Below are positions 1-8,105 of a stretch of 38,119 nt of DNA, in pieces. The translations under genes were made by a program, and so were the position numbers. Position 1 is the first letter of the stretch. Each line of letters starts with the position of its first letter. This stretch comes from an uncultured Oscillospiraceae bacterium (GTDB lineage Bacteria; Bacillota; Clostridia; Oscillospirales; Acutalibacteraceae). Under the pieces are notes generated by a model that was given only the letters and a program-made list of their open reading frames with translations, made no database searches and was not told the DNA's origin. Location: assembly GCA_900544375.1 (NCBI GenBank), contig UQUZ01000022.1, positions 1 to 38,119 of the forward strand, written 5' to 3'.

Positions 1-54
1 CCGTCGACCTCTAGCGTGACAGGCTAGCGTTCTAACCAGCTGAACTACCGGGCC
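1..54 (-). tRNA. tRNA-Asp (anticodon GTC), 3' end cut by window edge
   Basis: Read on the minus strand this is the 5' three quarters of a tRNA: acceptor strand GGCCCGG, D arm GTTCAGCTGGTTAGAAC, and an anticodon arm with GTC in the loop (positions 20-18). The T-arm end and the acceptor 3' strand lie outside the window. It follows tRNA-Val by 7 bp, so both are probably processed from one transcript. Confidence 0.93.
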
Positions 55-61
55 ATTTTTT

Positions 62-137
62 TGGTGGGAACAACAGGGCTCGAACCTGTGACCCCCTGCT
101 TGTAAGGCAGGTGCTCTCCCAGCTGAGCTATGCTCCC
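62..137 (-). tRNA. tRNA-Val (anticodon TAC)
   Basis: This is a complete 76-nt tRNA on the minus strand. The acceptor GGGAGCA pairs with the 3' strand TGTTCCC (one G-T wobble), the D arm is GCTCAGCTGGGAGAGC, the anticodon stem is CTGCC/GGCAG-like with loop anticodon TAC, and the T loop is GGTTCGAGCC. The 3' CCA is encoded (64-62). It is the first gene of a tRNA operon continuing into tRNA-Asp. Confidence 0.96.
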
Positions 138-181
138 ATTCCCTGTGCCGTTCACATTTGAGTGCGGCGGCGACGTGTTAT

Positions 182-210
182 AATATACTACAAATCAGAT
201 CGGATGTCAA
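182..210 (-). promoter_or_regulatory. sigma-A promoter of the tRNA operon
   Basis: On the minus strand, TTGACA (210-205) is separated by 17 bp from TATATT (187-182). Transcription would start near 175, about 38 nt before tRNA-Val. The rest of 138-356 between the tRNAs and hslO is AT-rich and shows no gene. Confidence 0.8.
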
Positions 211-356
211 CCACCTTGCGCAAAGTTTTTCCAAAAAAATCTGCCGCCCAAATCTCGTGTTCCTTATAGGATATGCAGCGATTTCTACTTCGTGCTTCCG
301 TTTTATTCTCCATGGCGGCCGCCGATTTGTCAGCCTCCCTTGTGATAGACGTGCAA

Positions 357-1235
357 TTACACCTCGCTCCCCTTCAGTAATGATTGCAACTCCTCGCTTT
401 TGATCTGATATTTTTTATCGCAGAACTGGCAGCAGACCTCTGTGATCGGATCCTGCGCAAGCTCCTTCACCGATTCGCGCCCAGTAGCCGCCAGCGCGCG
501 CAACACGCGCTCGTGGCTGCAATTGCAGCGGTAAACCGGCCGCTCCTCATCGAGCACCTCCAGTGTAAACTCCGGCAGCACGGCCCGGCAGATTTCCTCC
601 GGCGTGAGACCGTCCTCCAACAGCTTTGTTACCGGCGGCACCTGCTCCACACACCGCTCCACCGCATCAATCACTGCATCATCCGCCGTGGGTAAAAGCT
701 GGATCAGGAAGCCTCCTGCCCTGCGGATGGTAAGATTGGGGTTAACCAGCACGCCCAGCGCACACACGGTTGGAATCTGCTCGCTGGCGGCAAAATACTG
801 CGTGATATCCTCCGCGATCTCACCGGATACCAGCGGGATCTGCCCCACATAGGGCTCCTTCATCCCCAAATCCTTCACAACCGTCAGCGTGCCTTCCACC
901 CCAACCGCGCCCGCAACATCCAATTTGCCCTTTGCATTGAGCGGAAGCTCAACAATCGGCTCACCCACATAGCCACGCGCGTTGCCCCTACTGTCCGCCA
1001 CAGCGAGCACCGTTCCCGCAGGGCCGCCTCCGTTTAACCGCAGGGTAACGCTGTGATCCGCCCCCTTGAGCTGATCGCCCATCATGGAGGCTGCCGTCAA
1101 AAGGCGCCCTAATGCAGCCGACGTGACAGCGGAGGTTTGGTGGATACGCTCAGCCTCGGCCACGATATCCGTGCTGTCGAGCGCCATTACGGTAAGGGTT
1201 CCATCTTCTGAAATACAACGAACCAGTTTGCCCAT
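357..1235 (-). CDS. hslO: Hsp33 redox-regulated chaperone
   Basis: The 292-residue protein matches the Hsp33 family along its whole length. It starts with the typical segment LVRCISEDGT. The C-terminal zinc/redox switch is intact: a CXC pair (C237, C239) and a CXXC pair (C269, C272). In the family, oxidation of these four cysteines releases zinc and turns on a cytosolic holdase chaperone that protects unfolding proteins during oxidative stress. The gene is the last of a leftward three-gene group; its start lies directly beside the stop of the methyltransferase gene, so the two are very likely cotranscribed and translationally coupled. No clear terminator is seen between it and the tRNA promoter. 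Confidence 0.96.
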   Translation of the reverse strand: MGKLVRCISEDGTLTVMALDSTDIVAEAERIHQTSAVTSAALGRLLTAASMMGDQLKGADHSVTLRLNGGGPAGTVLAVADSRGNARGYVGEPIVELPLNAKGKLDVAGAVGVEGTLTVVKDLGMKEPYVGQIPLVSGEIAEDITQYFAASEQIPTVCALGVLVNPNLTIRRAGGFLIQLLPTADDAVIDAVERCVEQVPPVTKLLEDGLTPEEICRAVLPEFTLEVLDEERPVYRCNCSHERVLRALAATGRESVKELAQDPITEVCCQFCDKKYQIKSEELQSLLKGSEV

Positions 1236-1994
1236 CTAGTTTAAAGCCCCTTCTTTTTTCATTACATATATCGCACGCTCTGTATCCGCGTGCGGCGGTG
1301 TGCGTGTCATCTCTTCATAATAGCCGGCAAGCGTGAGCCCTGCCGCCTGCGCAAAAGCGCAAAGCTCTTCATGGCTGTATGCACGCTCTGCGAACTGCTC
1401 CCCATAGCGGGTATAGGAGCCGTCGGCCTTCTCTTCAAAAAAATCGAGCAGGATCTCCACGGAAGTATCTTTTGCGCAATATGCATTCTGCCAAACGCAG
1501 TAAAGCCCCTCCAGATCATACACAAAGGTATGGTTCCCCAGCACCTCCCGGTGCTTATATGGCGTATTGACATCAAAAACAAACAACCCGCCCGGCTCCA
1601 GAAAAAGAGACACGCGCCGGAGCACCTCTCGCAGCGTATCCGGATCAGTGATATGATTGAGGCTGTCTAGCGTGCAAACAGCGGCATTCACTGTGCCATA
1701 AAGATCGAGCGCCTCCATCGGCTGGCAGAGAAAAAGCACCTCTGCCCCCGCCTGCGCGCATTTTTCCTGCGCTGCACAGAGCATATCAGGGCTTGCGTCC
1801 ACGCCGATCATTTCATAGCCGCGTTTAGAAAGCTCCAATGTCAGGCTCCCCGTCCCGCAGGCGAGATCTAACACTATGCCTTTTTTCATGCCATGCTCCA
1901 TCAGCAATTCGGCAATATAATCTGCCCGCTGCGGATAGCCAACATCATCCGTCAGCCGGTCGTAAAAGGCTGCGAAGTCTGCATAGCCGCCCAT
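1236..1994 (-). CDS. Class I SAM-dependent methyltransferase
   Basis: This 252-residue protein has a Rossmann-type SAM-binding core: motif I DLACGTGS at residues 43-50, an acidic residue ending strand 2 (GVDAS), and the later LEPGGLFVFDVNT segment. The N-terminal YDRLTDDVGYPQRADYI region and the C-terminal half match small cytosolic methyltransferases common in Firmicutes. The substrate cannot be read from the sequence. An upstream AAAGGA fits the ATG at 1994. Its stop abuts hslO and it follows the YerC-like gene by 41 bp, so it is the middle gene of an operon. Confidence 0.88.
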   Translation of the reverse strand: MGGYADFAAFYDRLTDDVGYPQRADYIAELLMEHGMKKGIVLDLACGTGSLTLELSKRGYEMIGVDASPDMLCAAQEKCAQAGAEVLFLCQPMEALDLYGTVNAAVCTLDSLNHITDPDTLREVLRRVSLFLEPGGLFVFDVNTPYKHREVLGNHTFVYDLEGLYCVWQNAYCAKDTSVEILLDFFEEKADGSYTRYGEQFAERAYSHEELCAFAQAAGLTLAGYYEEMTRTPPHADTERAIYVMKKEGALN

Positions 1995-2035
1995 CTCATG
2001 ACCATCCTTTCCCGCATGAAGCAGCTTGAAGCGTT

Positions 2036-2353
2036 TTATTTGTCAGATACGCCCTTTTCCGTGACCGCCTGGTCGATCCGGGCAAAGATTTTTTCATATC
2101 CATCGCAGCCATAATTCAACGAGCGGTTTACGCGGCTGATGGTAGCGGTGCTCGCGCCCGTTTCGCGCACAATATCACTGTATACGCGCTTTTGGCTGAG
2201 CATGTGAGCCACCACAATGCGCTGGGAAATCGCCTTGAGCTCCGTTACCGTACAAAGATCCTCAAAAAAATCATAGCACTCCTCCATCGTTTCGAGCGCC
2301 AAGATCGCCTGAAATAAAAAATCGACGTTATCATCCTTGAGTTTGTTATTCAA
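2036..2353 (-). CDS. yerC: YerC/TrpR-superfamily DNA-binding regulator
   Basis: The 105-residue all-helical protein matches the YerC/YecD family of the Trp-repressor superfamily. The helix-turn-helix region is clear: RVYSDIVRETGASTATISRVNRSL, with a first helix that places the domain and the conserved TATISRV recognition helix. The N-terminal part (FLFQAILALETMEECYDFFEDL) is the family's dimerisation segment. In Firmicutes this family is a small cytosolic repressor of uncertain ligand. It is the first gene of the leftward group with the methyltransferase and hslO; a GAGGGAGG-type site precedes the start. Confidence 0.92.
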   Translation of the reverse strand: MNNKLKDDNVDFLFQAILALETMEECYDFFEDLCTVTELKAISQRIVVAHMLSQKRVYSDIVRETGASTATISRVNRSLNYGCDGYEKIFARIDQAVTEKGVSDK

Positions 2354-2389
2354 AACGAAACCTCCCTCGCAGTAAAATAATGCTTTTAT

Positions 2390-2418
2390 ATTTTAGCACT
2401 CTAAACCTTAAAAGTAAA
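2390..2418 (-). promoter_or_regulatory. Possible promoter of the yerC operon
   Basis: On the minus strand, TTTACT (2418-2413) lies 17 bp from TAAAAT (2395-2390), and an overlapping TATAAA is at 2390-2385. The match is moderate. It is placed 37-65 bp upstream of yerC. Confidence 0.4.
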
Positions 2419-2676
2419 GAGGAAGCAAGAAAGAGCGGCGAAATTCTCCCTCCTATTTTTAACCGAGAGACAGGCTTGCGAAGCCTCCCCCGTATGCGGT
2501 ACAATAGCCCTAAGCTTCAATCCTTGAAACTTGGAGTTTGGAAAATGCCTGTCGGCACGAAATGCCTCCTGCCGCGCGGCGGCAACGCCATTTTTTGCAA
2601 TTGTTAAAGTAAGCTACTCATAGGCTAAAAAAACAAAACGTTTCAACTGCTTTGTGCAGGAAGGGGTGGCCACATC
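2419..2676. other. Intergenic region with small hairpins
   Basis: No convincing gene is present between the divergent yerC and ylmH. Two compact hairpins are visible, AGGCTT-gcg-AAGCCT (2472-2486) and TGCCGC-gcg-GCGGCA (2570-2584); the second is followed by CGCCATTTTTT, which resembles a rightward terminator. The ORF frame open at 2380-2607 has no ribosome binding site or family resemblance. A short structured RNA is possible but no known family was recognised. Confidence 0.35.
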
Positions 2677-3462
2677 ATGAAAGAAGACGATCTTCTCCTC
2701 GCAGGGATCGCGGATAAAATTGACCAATGCGAGCGCTACGGGATGCTCACGCATTCCCACTTCCTCGATCTACGGCAGGGCGCGCTGGCACGGGCCTATT
2801 GCGCAAACCACCACGGCCTTCAGGCTCTTTTTTACGGTGGATATAAAGATGCAGAGCGCATTATTGTCGTTTTCCTACCCGATTACTTAACCCTTCCTAC
2901 AGAAGAGGGCAGGCTTTCGTGGCTTGCAGAAAACGAGGAAGAGAATCCCCTAACCGTCCTGCGTGTGCAGAAGGATCCCTTTCACACGCTCACGCACCGC
3001 GATTACCTTGGCGCGCTTATGGGCCTCGGCGTAAAGCGGGAAACCGTAGGCGACCTGCTCGTGCGGGAGGATGGCTGCGATATTATCCTGCTCAAAAGTG
3101 TAGCGCCTTATCTCCAGGAAAATCTCACGCAAGCAGGACGCGCCAAGCTTGGCGGCTCGTTCGTACCGGTTGCCGCGCTGCAAAAAGGAGAAGAAAAACG
3201 GGAAATGACCCCTTGTGTGGTAGCCTCCCTGCGGCTGGATAACGTGGTTTCCGCCGCTTTCTCCGTCAGCCGTTCGGCGGCGACACAGGCCATTCAGAAG
3301 GGGCTAGTGTTCGTAAACGCGCTATCCTGTGAAAAAACGGCCGCCCCTGTAAAAGAGGGCGACCGGATCGTGTTCCGCTCAAAAGGCAAGGTCAGATTAG
3401 CAGAAGTTGGCAGGACGAGCAAAAAAGGCAGGCTGCACATTACGATAGAACGATACTGCTAG
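2677..3462 (+). CDS. ylmH: YlmH-type S4-domain RNA-binding protein
   Basis: The 261-residue protein matches YlmH along its full length. The N-terminal alpha/beta part contains the family's LTHRDYLGALMGLGVKRETVGDLLV block (about residues 107-131). The C-terminal S4 domain (about 180-250) contains SVSRSAATQAIQKGLVFVN, the nucleic-acid-binding hairpin. YlmH is a cytosolic ribosome/tRNA-associated factor in Gram-positives, usually beside cell-division genes; here it stands alone. GGAAGGGG precedes the ATG. Confidence 0.93.
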   Translation: MKEDDLLLAGIADKIDQCERYGMLTHSHFLDLRQGALARAYCANHHGLQALFYGGYKDAERIIVVFLPDYLTLPTEEGRLSWLAENEEENPLTVLRVQKDPFHTLTHRDYLGALMGLGVKRETVGDLLVREDGCDIILLKSVAPYLQENLTQAGRAKLGGSFVPVAALQKGEEKREMTPCVVASLRLDNVVSAAFSVSRSAATQAIQKGLVFVNALSCEKTAAPVKEGDRIVFRSKGKVRLAEVGRTSKKGRLHITIERYC

Positions 3463-3490
3463 GAACAAGCCCGACAACCTGTTTTGGGAA

Positions 3491-3516
3491 AAGGGAAGCA
3501 TACCAGCTTCCTTTTA
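3491..3516 (+). terminator. Rho-independent terminator of ylmH
   Basis: GGAAGC-atacca-GCTTCC, extended by G-T and A-T pairs, is followed by TTTTATT, 30 bp after the ylmH stop. The stretch 3517-3615 shows nothing else. Confidence 0.65.
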
Positions 3517-3615
3517 TTACGCAACGAAGCGGAGTAACAAAACAAGGCTTGCCATCACCACGCGGAACAAAGAGATACGCATTACTCACGGTAACAGGCG
3601 GCTCCCGGCTATTTT

Positions 3616-4410
3616 CTATTTTTTGGAAAAAAACATCCCTATTTCCTTTGGAATGCGGATTGCGCCCTCGCGCACACGGATCGCTTCAAAGTAATCATAA
3701 ACGCCGTCCAGATCGTTGACGGACACACCCGCCACATCAATGGAGGAATAGATCCAATCCACCAAATCCTGCGTTTCTGTAATTTCCAGAGAATCTTCGT
3801 ATGGAATGAGCCGCACGTCGCCAAAAAAACGGCGCAGTTTCTCCTCCCCATTCTGCATGGAAAAAGGGATATTCTGACCAAACATATCAAGATTTGGGTT
3901 AAAGCCCTTCATCGCCGCGTGGAGATACGCCTGTAAGCCTCCCTCCCCAATCACAGTTGCGTAGAAAACGCCATCCGGCCGCAGCACCCGTTGTACTTCC
4001 TTTAGCGCTTGGGGAAGATTGGGCACATGATGCAGCATATGGTTTGCAATGATTTTATCAAAGGATGCGTCGGGAAACGGGATCTCCTGAATATCGATTT
4101 GTTGGACGAGAACGTTTGAAAAGCTTTCAAACTTTTTCCAAGCGATCTCCGCCATACCCGCTGAAAAATCCGATAGCACCAAAAGAGAACCGTTGGGAAG
4201 CTGATCGAGCCTCCCCTCCCACTGCGCGGCGTTACCGCAGCCAAGTTCAAGAATGCGGCATGGCCCCATGAGGTCATACTGTGCAAAGAGCCAATCGTTC
4301 ATGGAAATTTGCGCAGTGCTGTGCTTGGCGTGCAATTTCATGCGAATGGACAAATTGCGATCGTCTGCATATTGGGCTGCAACGCAGCTCCGATCGGTCA
4401 TGTGGGGCAT
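3616..4410 (-). CDS. Class I SAM-dependent methyltransferase (UbiE-like)
   Basis: The protein has the SAM-binding glycine motif LELGCGN (about residues 54-60), an acidic strand-2 end (LSDFSAGM), and the FDKIIANHMLHHVPNLPQALKEVQRVLRPDGVFYATV block typical of UbiE/COQ5-like small-molecule methyltransferases. The substrate is unknown. I chose the ATG at 4410 because AAGGAG (4425-4420) lies 9 nt upstream of it, while the ATG at 4416 would leave only 3 nt. It is a single gene with its own promoter, pointing toward ylmH, and may be a small-molecule or antibiotic-modifying enzyme. Confidence 0.85.
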   Translation of the reverse strand: MPHMTDRSCVAAQYADDRNLSIRMKLHAKHSTAQISMNDWLFAQYDLMGPCRILELGCGNAAQWEGRLDQLPNGSLLVLSDFSAGMAEIAWKKFESFSNVLVQQIDIQEIPFPDASFDKIIANHMLHHVPNLPQALKEVQRVLRPDGVFYATVIGEGGLQAYLHAAMKGFNPNLDMFGQNIPFSMQNGEEKLRRFFGDVRLIPYEDSLEITETQDLVDWIYSSIDVAGVSVNDLDGVYDYFEAIRVREGAIRIPKEIGMFFSKK

Positions 4411-4459
4411 CTGCATTTGCTCCTTACTGATGAAATTTCGCCTAGATCGATGATTTTAT

Positions 4460-4488
4460 ACTATAGGATAGAAAACCAGGGTTGTCAA
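4460..4488 (-). promoter_or_regulatory. sigma-A promoter of the UbiE-like methyltransferase
   Basis: TTGACA (4488-4483), a 17-bp spacer and TATAGT (4465-4460) on the minus strand give a near-consensus promoter about 50 bp upstream of the start codon. Confidence 0.78.
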
Positions 4489-4627
4489 CCCTTATGTTCA
4501 ACCGTTTTGAGTGCGGCGTGTCAGAAGTGAAAAGCCAGCTTCAATATAAAGAAAATACGGCTCCTCCTCCCGTTAAGGACAGCCGCTGTTCCCGCATGGC
4601 CAGAGCAAAATGCATTTGGGGTATAAT

Positions 4628-4661
4628 AATGGGCTGCAATCCGTCTGGATTGCAGCCCATT
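4628..4661 (-). terminator. Terminator downstream of lysS
   Basis: A perfect 15-bp stem (AATGGGCTGCAATCC, 4628-4642; its complement, 4647-4661) has a 4-nt loop and lies 31 bp past the lysS stop. The leftward tail TATTATAC is moderately T-rich. The rightward side has CCTTTTT, so it may act in both directions. Confidence 0.8.
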
Positions 4662-4691
4662 GCCTTTTTCTATCCGTGTGATGCCAGTAGA

Positions 4692-6722
4692 TTAAAGAAT
4701 TTTGGTTCCCTCCGGCACCGTGTCATCCACAAAAATCACCTTGCACCCACAGGCGTTGTTCGTCGCTGCCAGAAGCATTCCCTCGCTCGTCACGCCTGTG
4801 ATCCGGGTGGGCTTCAGATTTGCAAGCACAATGATCTTTTTGCCAATCAGCTCCTCCGGCGTATAATACGCCTTAATGCTCGAAACGATTGTGCGTTTAT
4901 CAAGCCCATCGGAGAGCGTAAGCTTATAGCAGCTGTGGGATTTGCGGATTTCCTGGCACTTTAACACCTTGCAGACGCGCATATCCATCGCCGCAAAATC
5001 ATCATATGCAATCTCTGCCTTCACCGGATCAACCGGATCCGGGTCGCCATAAGCCACCTGCTCCCGCTCCGGCTTCGGCTGCTCTTGCGCCTGCTTCGCC
5101 GCTTCCTCTGCCTCCTTCTCCGCCTGTGTTTTCGGCGAGGAGAAATCGAGAAGATTCACATACTGCGCAGGATCGATCGCATAGAGGAAGAGATAGAGCC
5201 GCGGGCCGCGCTCCTTATCGATGAGCAGCTGATAAACATTTTTGAAAAATGCGCCCTGGACGCCTTTGAGCGCCTTTTCCTCCATATTCGCCGGCGCAAA
5301 CTCCTTCGGGATAGCATAGAGCTCGGCATTCAGCTCATCGAGCGTGTATCCGCCCGCACTGATGAACGCATATAACCGCGCGACTTCCGCACGCTGGGTT
5401 TCCGACAGCGTATCATACACCTCCCAATTGCGTGTAGCACGCAATCGGTTGACACTCTCCGGCGAGCATTGCTCCAGCCAGAATTTCGCCCGGTCCAGCC
5501 GGTCGGAGAATTGATCGAAGGTGTAAGGCGTGCCGATCTTGCGAAAAACAAGCTCCAGCATGTCCACCTTGAAATCCACCACGGAGCCGAGCTGCACAAG
5601 CAGGTTCATCGGCACGGTTTCGACCGTGCGGCCCTCGATCTCCGCATTATATAAAATCGCTTTGGTCAGATCGTTCGCCTTGCCGGATTTCACCTCGTTA
5701 TACATCCGGTCAAATTCGAAATACTGCCGCAGGATGCCATCGTCAAAGCAAAAATCAAAGGCCTTGAGAGGCTCAGTTTTAGAATAAAGCCAGAGGATGA
5801 TCTCCGGTTGATAGAGCTTTAAAAGCGTATCCGGGGTGAGGTTCAAGCCGGAAGAGCCGGACATCTTGCCCGTGGTGCCCTTGATGCCTATGAACTCATA
5901 GCCCTGAAAGATCGGCGCTTCGTAACCAAAGATCGCCTTTGAGATCTCTTTGCTCGTATCGTAGCTGCCGTTGGGGCTGGCGTGATCCTTTCCGCCCGGC
6001 TCGAAATCGACGCCCTCATACAGCCAGCGCATCGCCCAATCGACCTTCCAGGAGAGCTTGCAGTTAAAATCCTTCGTGAAATCAAACCGGCCTTCATGGC
6101 CACAGGAGCAGCGATATTCCGCCACCGTGCAGTCCTCTGAGAGGGAGGTGATCTTCGTGGTATCCTTGCCGCATACAGGGCAATAGATGCTCACCGGATA
6201 AAAATTTTTACGCTCCTCGTCGGTTGCCTCCTGCGTGCGGTGGCTGTCAAGAATTTCAAAAATTTCAGCCCGATGCTTGAGCGCATGGAGCACCTGCTGC
6301 GCATATTTGCCGGAGCGGTACATCTCCGCCTGGTGGCGATAATCCATTTTGATACCGAACCGGCCGATGGAGCGCTCGAATTCCTGCTCGAAATGCTCCG
6401 CATAGGTCTTGCACGGCGAATCCGGAAACGGATTTTTCACATCGACATACGGCATACCGATGCACGCCTCCAACTCCGGTGCAACCGCCTGCACGTTCAC
6501 CGGCACCTTGCGCAACCGGTCAAATTCATCCCATGAAAAGAGGAGCTTCGCCTTTTTACCCATTTTGCGCAGCGCTTTTACAACAAAATAGCTCGTCGCC
6601 ACATCACGAAAATTGCCAATGTGGATCGAGCCGGACGGGCTGATCCCGGCGGCGCAAACATACTCCTCCTTATCGGGCTTGCGCTCGATGATTCTCTGTG
6701 CGATCTCTTCCGACCAATGCAT
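4692..6722 (-). CDS. lysS: Class I lysyl-tRNA synthetase with C-terminal tRNA-binding domain
   Basis: This cytosolic enzyme charges tRNA-Lys. It is the archaeal-type class I form: the HIGH-like motif HIGN is at residues 34-37, KMSGS at 286-290, and a zinc-binding insert uses C181, C184, C205 and C207. The first about 540 residues cover a normal class I LysRS. After an acidic, Gln-rich linker a further about 110 residues (from IAYDDFAAMDMRVCKVL) form an EMAPII/Trbp111-like OB-fold, more usual at the end of MetRS or beta-PheRS. I chose the ATG at 6722 (GGGAGA upstream) because the motif spacing fits; upstream in-frame codons to 6791 lack a ribosome site. Confidence 0.93.
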   Translation of the reverse strand: MHWSEEIAQRIIERKPDKEEYVCAAGISPSGSIHIGNFRDVATSYFVVKALRKMGKKAKLLFSWDEFDRLRKVPVNVQAVAPELEACIGMPYVDVKNPFPDSPCKTYAEHFEQEFERSIGRFGIKMDYRHQAEMYRSGKYAQQVLHALKHRAEIFEILDSHRTQEATDEERKNFYPVSIYCPVCGKDTTKITSLSEDCTVAEYRCSCGHEGRFDFTKDFNCKLSWKVDWAMRWLYEGVDFEPGGKDHASPNGSYDTSKEISKAIFGYEAPIFQGYEFIGIKGTTGKMSGSSGLNLTPDTLLKLYQPEIILWLYSKTEPLKAFDFCFDDGILRQYFEFDRMYNEVKSGKANDLTKAILYNAEIEGRTVETVPMNLLVQLGSVVDFKVDMLELVFRKIGTPYTFDQFSDRLDRAKFWLEQCSPESVNRLRATRNWEVYDTLSETQRAEVARLYAFISAGGYTLDELNAELYAIPKEFAPANMEEKALKGVQGAFFKNVYQLLIDKERGPRLYLFLYAIDPAQYVNLLDFSSPKTQAEKEAEEAAKQAQEQPKPEREQVAYGDPDPVDPVKAEIAYDDFAAMDMRVCKVLKCQEIRKSHSCYKLTLSDGLDKRTIVSSIKAYYTPEELIGKKIIVLANLKPTRITGVTSEGMLLAATNNACGCKVIFVDDTVPEGTKIL

Positions 6723-6813
6723 ATATCTATCTCCCTTATTGTTACTTCCATTCAAAACGATATTATAGCAAAAACAACCGCCGCAATGCAACTGCTACCG
6801 CCCGGAAAGCGGG

Positions 6814-8061
6814 CTATTCCTTTAATTTATGGATAAACAGGCCGCTTAAGAGCTTTGGCTCAAACCAAGTTGATTTCGGCGGCATCACCTTGCCCGCATC
6901 GGCAATGGCCATCAATTCCTCCAAAGTGGTCGGACACATAGAGAAAGCGAGCAACATATCGCTATTTGCGCGCTTTTCCAGCTCCCCAAGGCCGCGAATG
7001 CCGCCGACAAAGTCAATACGTTTATCCGTGCGCGGGTCACCGATGCCGAGCACAGGGCCAAGCAGGTTCTCCTGCAAAATGGATACATCGAGGCTCGCAA
7101 CCGGATCGCCTTCAGGGAACGTGCCTGCCTTTGCCGCCAGGCGATACCATTTTCCGCCCAGATATAGGCCGAAGGTATGGCTTTGCTCCGGGTGGAACGC
7201 CCCCTCCCCCTCATAGGCGGAAACCTCGAATTTTTCCCCAATCTTTTGTAAAAACTCCGCCTGCGTATAACCGTTGAGATCCTTCACCACACGGTTATAA
7301 TCCATGATCGCCAGCTCGTCGCTTGAAAAGAGAACCGCAAGGAAAAAATTGAATTCCTCCTCCCCTGTATAACCGGGCGTCGCCTCACGGCGCATCTCGC
7401 CCACACGCACGGCGGAGGCGGCGCGGTGATGCCCATCCGCAATATAAAGGGCTTCAATTTTCGCAATGGTCTCTGTCAGCCGCACAATCGCCGAATTATC
7501 ATCCACCACCCAAACGGTCTGCCGCACGCCATCCTGCACAAAGTCGTAAACCGGCGCGTGCGCCGCCTTCCAATCCTCCAATATTGTGTGGAGCTTGGCC
7601 TGTGGGCGGCAGGCCAGAAAGATAGGCCCGGTGTTCGCGTCGCAGGCGTCCACATGGCGAATGCGGTCCGCCTCCTTATCTGCGCGGGTAAACTCATGCT
7701 TTTTGATCGTGTTGCTGCGGTAATCATCAATAGAGGCACAGCCGACCAAGCCTGTCTGCGCTCGCCCTTCCATAATCTGGCGATAGATATAGAAGCAAGG
7801 CTTTTGATCCTGCGCGCATATGCCGTCCGACACAAGCTTCTCCAAATTTTCCCGCGCCTTTTCATAAACGCGCGCGTCGTAAAGGTCGATGGAAGGGTCG
7901 AGATCAATCTCCGCTTTATCCACGTGCAGGAAGGAATTCGGATTCCCCTGCGCTAACTCGCGCGCCTCCGCGCTGCTCATCACATCATAGGGAAGCGCCG
8001 CCACCTGCGCCGCATAATCCGGAAGAGGTCTGACTGCCGCAAAGGGTCTAAACACTGCCAT
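6814..8061 (-). CDS. DUF1015 family protein
   Basis: The 415-residue cytosolic protein matches DUF1015 from end to end. The family's signature segments are visible: FRPFAAVRP at the start, LPYDVMSSAEAREL, HEFTRADKEADRIRH (about residue 117 on), and IADGHHRAASA (about 206-216). Biochemical function was not established for this family to my knowledge; in other Firmicutes it often sits near serine-biosynthesis genes, which are not seen here. It follows the GH110 gene by 44 bp and precedes lysS by 91 bp, so partial cotranscription is possible. Confidence 0.9.
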   Translation of the reverse strand: MAVFRPFAAVRPLPDYAAQVAALPYDVMSSAEARELAQGNPNSFLHVDKAEIDLDPSIDLYDARVYEKARENLEKLVSDGICAQDQKPCFYIYRQIMEGRAQTGLVGCASIDDYRSNTIKKHEFTRADKEADRIRHVDACDANTGPIFLACRPQAKLHTILEDWKAAHAPVYDFVQDGVRQTVWVVDDNSAIVRLTETIAKIEALYIADGHHRAASAVRVGEMRREATPGYTGEEEFNFFLAVLFSSDELAIMDYNRVVKDLNGYTQAEFLQKIGEKFEVSAYEGEGAFHPEQSHTFGLYLGGKWYRLAAKAGTFPEGDPVASLDVSILQENLLGPVLGIGDPRTDKRIDFVGGIRGLGELEKRANSDMLLAFSMCPTTLEELMAIADAGKVMPPKSTWFEPKLLSGLFIHKLKE

Positions 8062-8105
8062 CAGTTTGCATCCTTTCTTATTTTGAAATCAAATAAATGA
8101 TTCTT

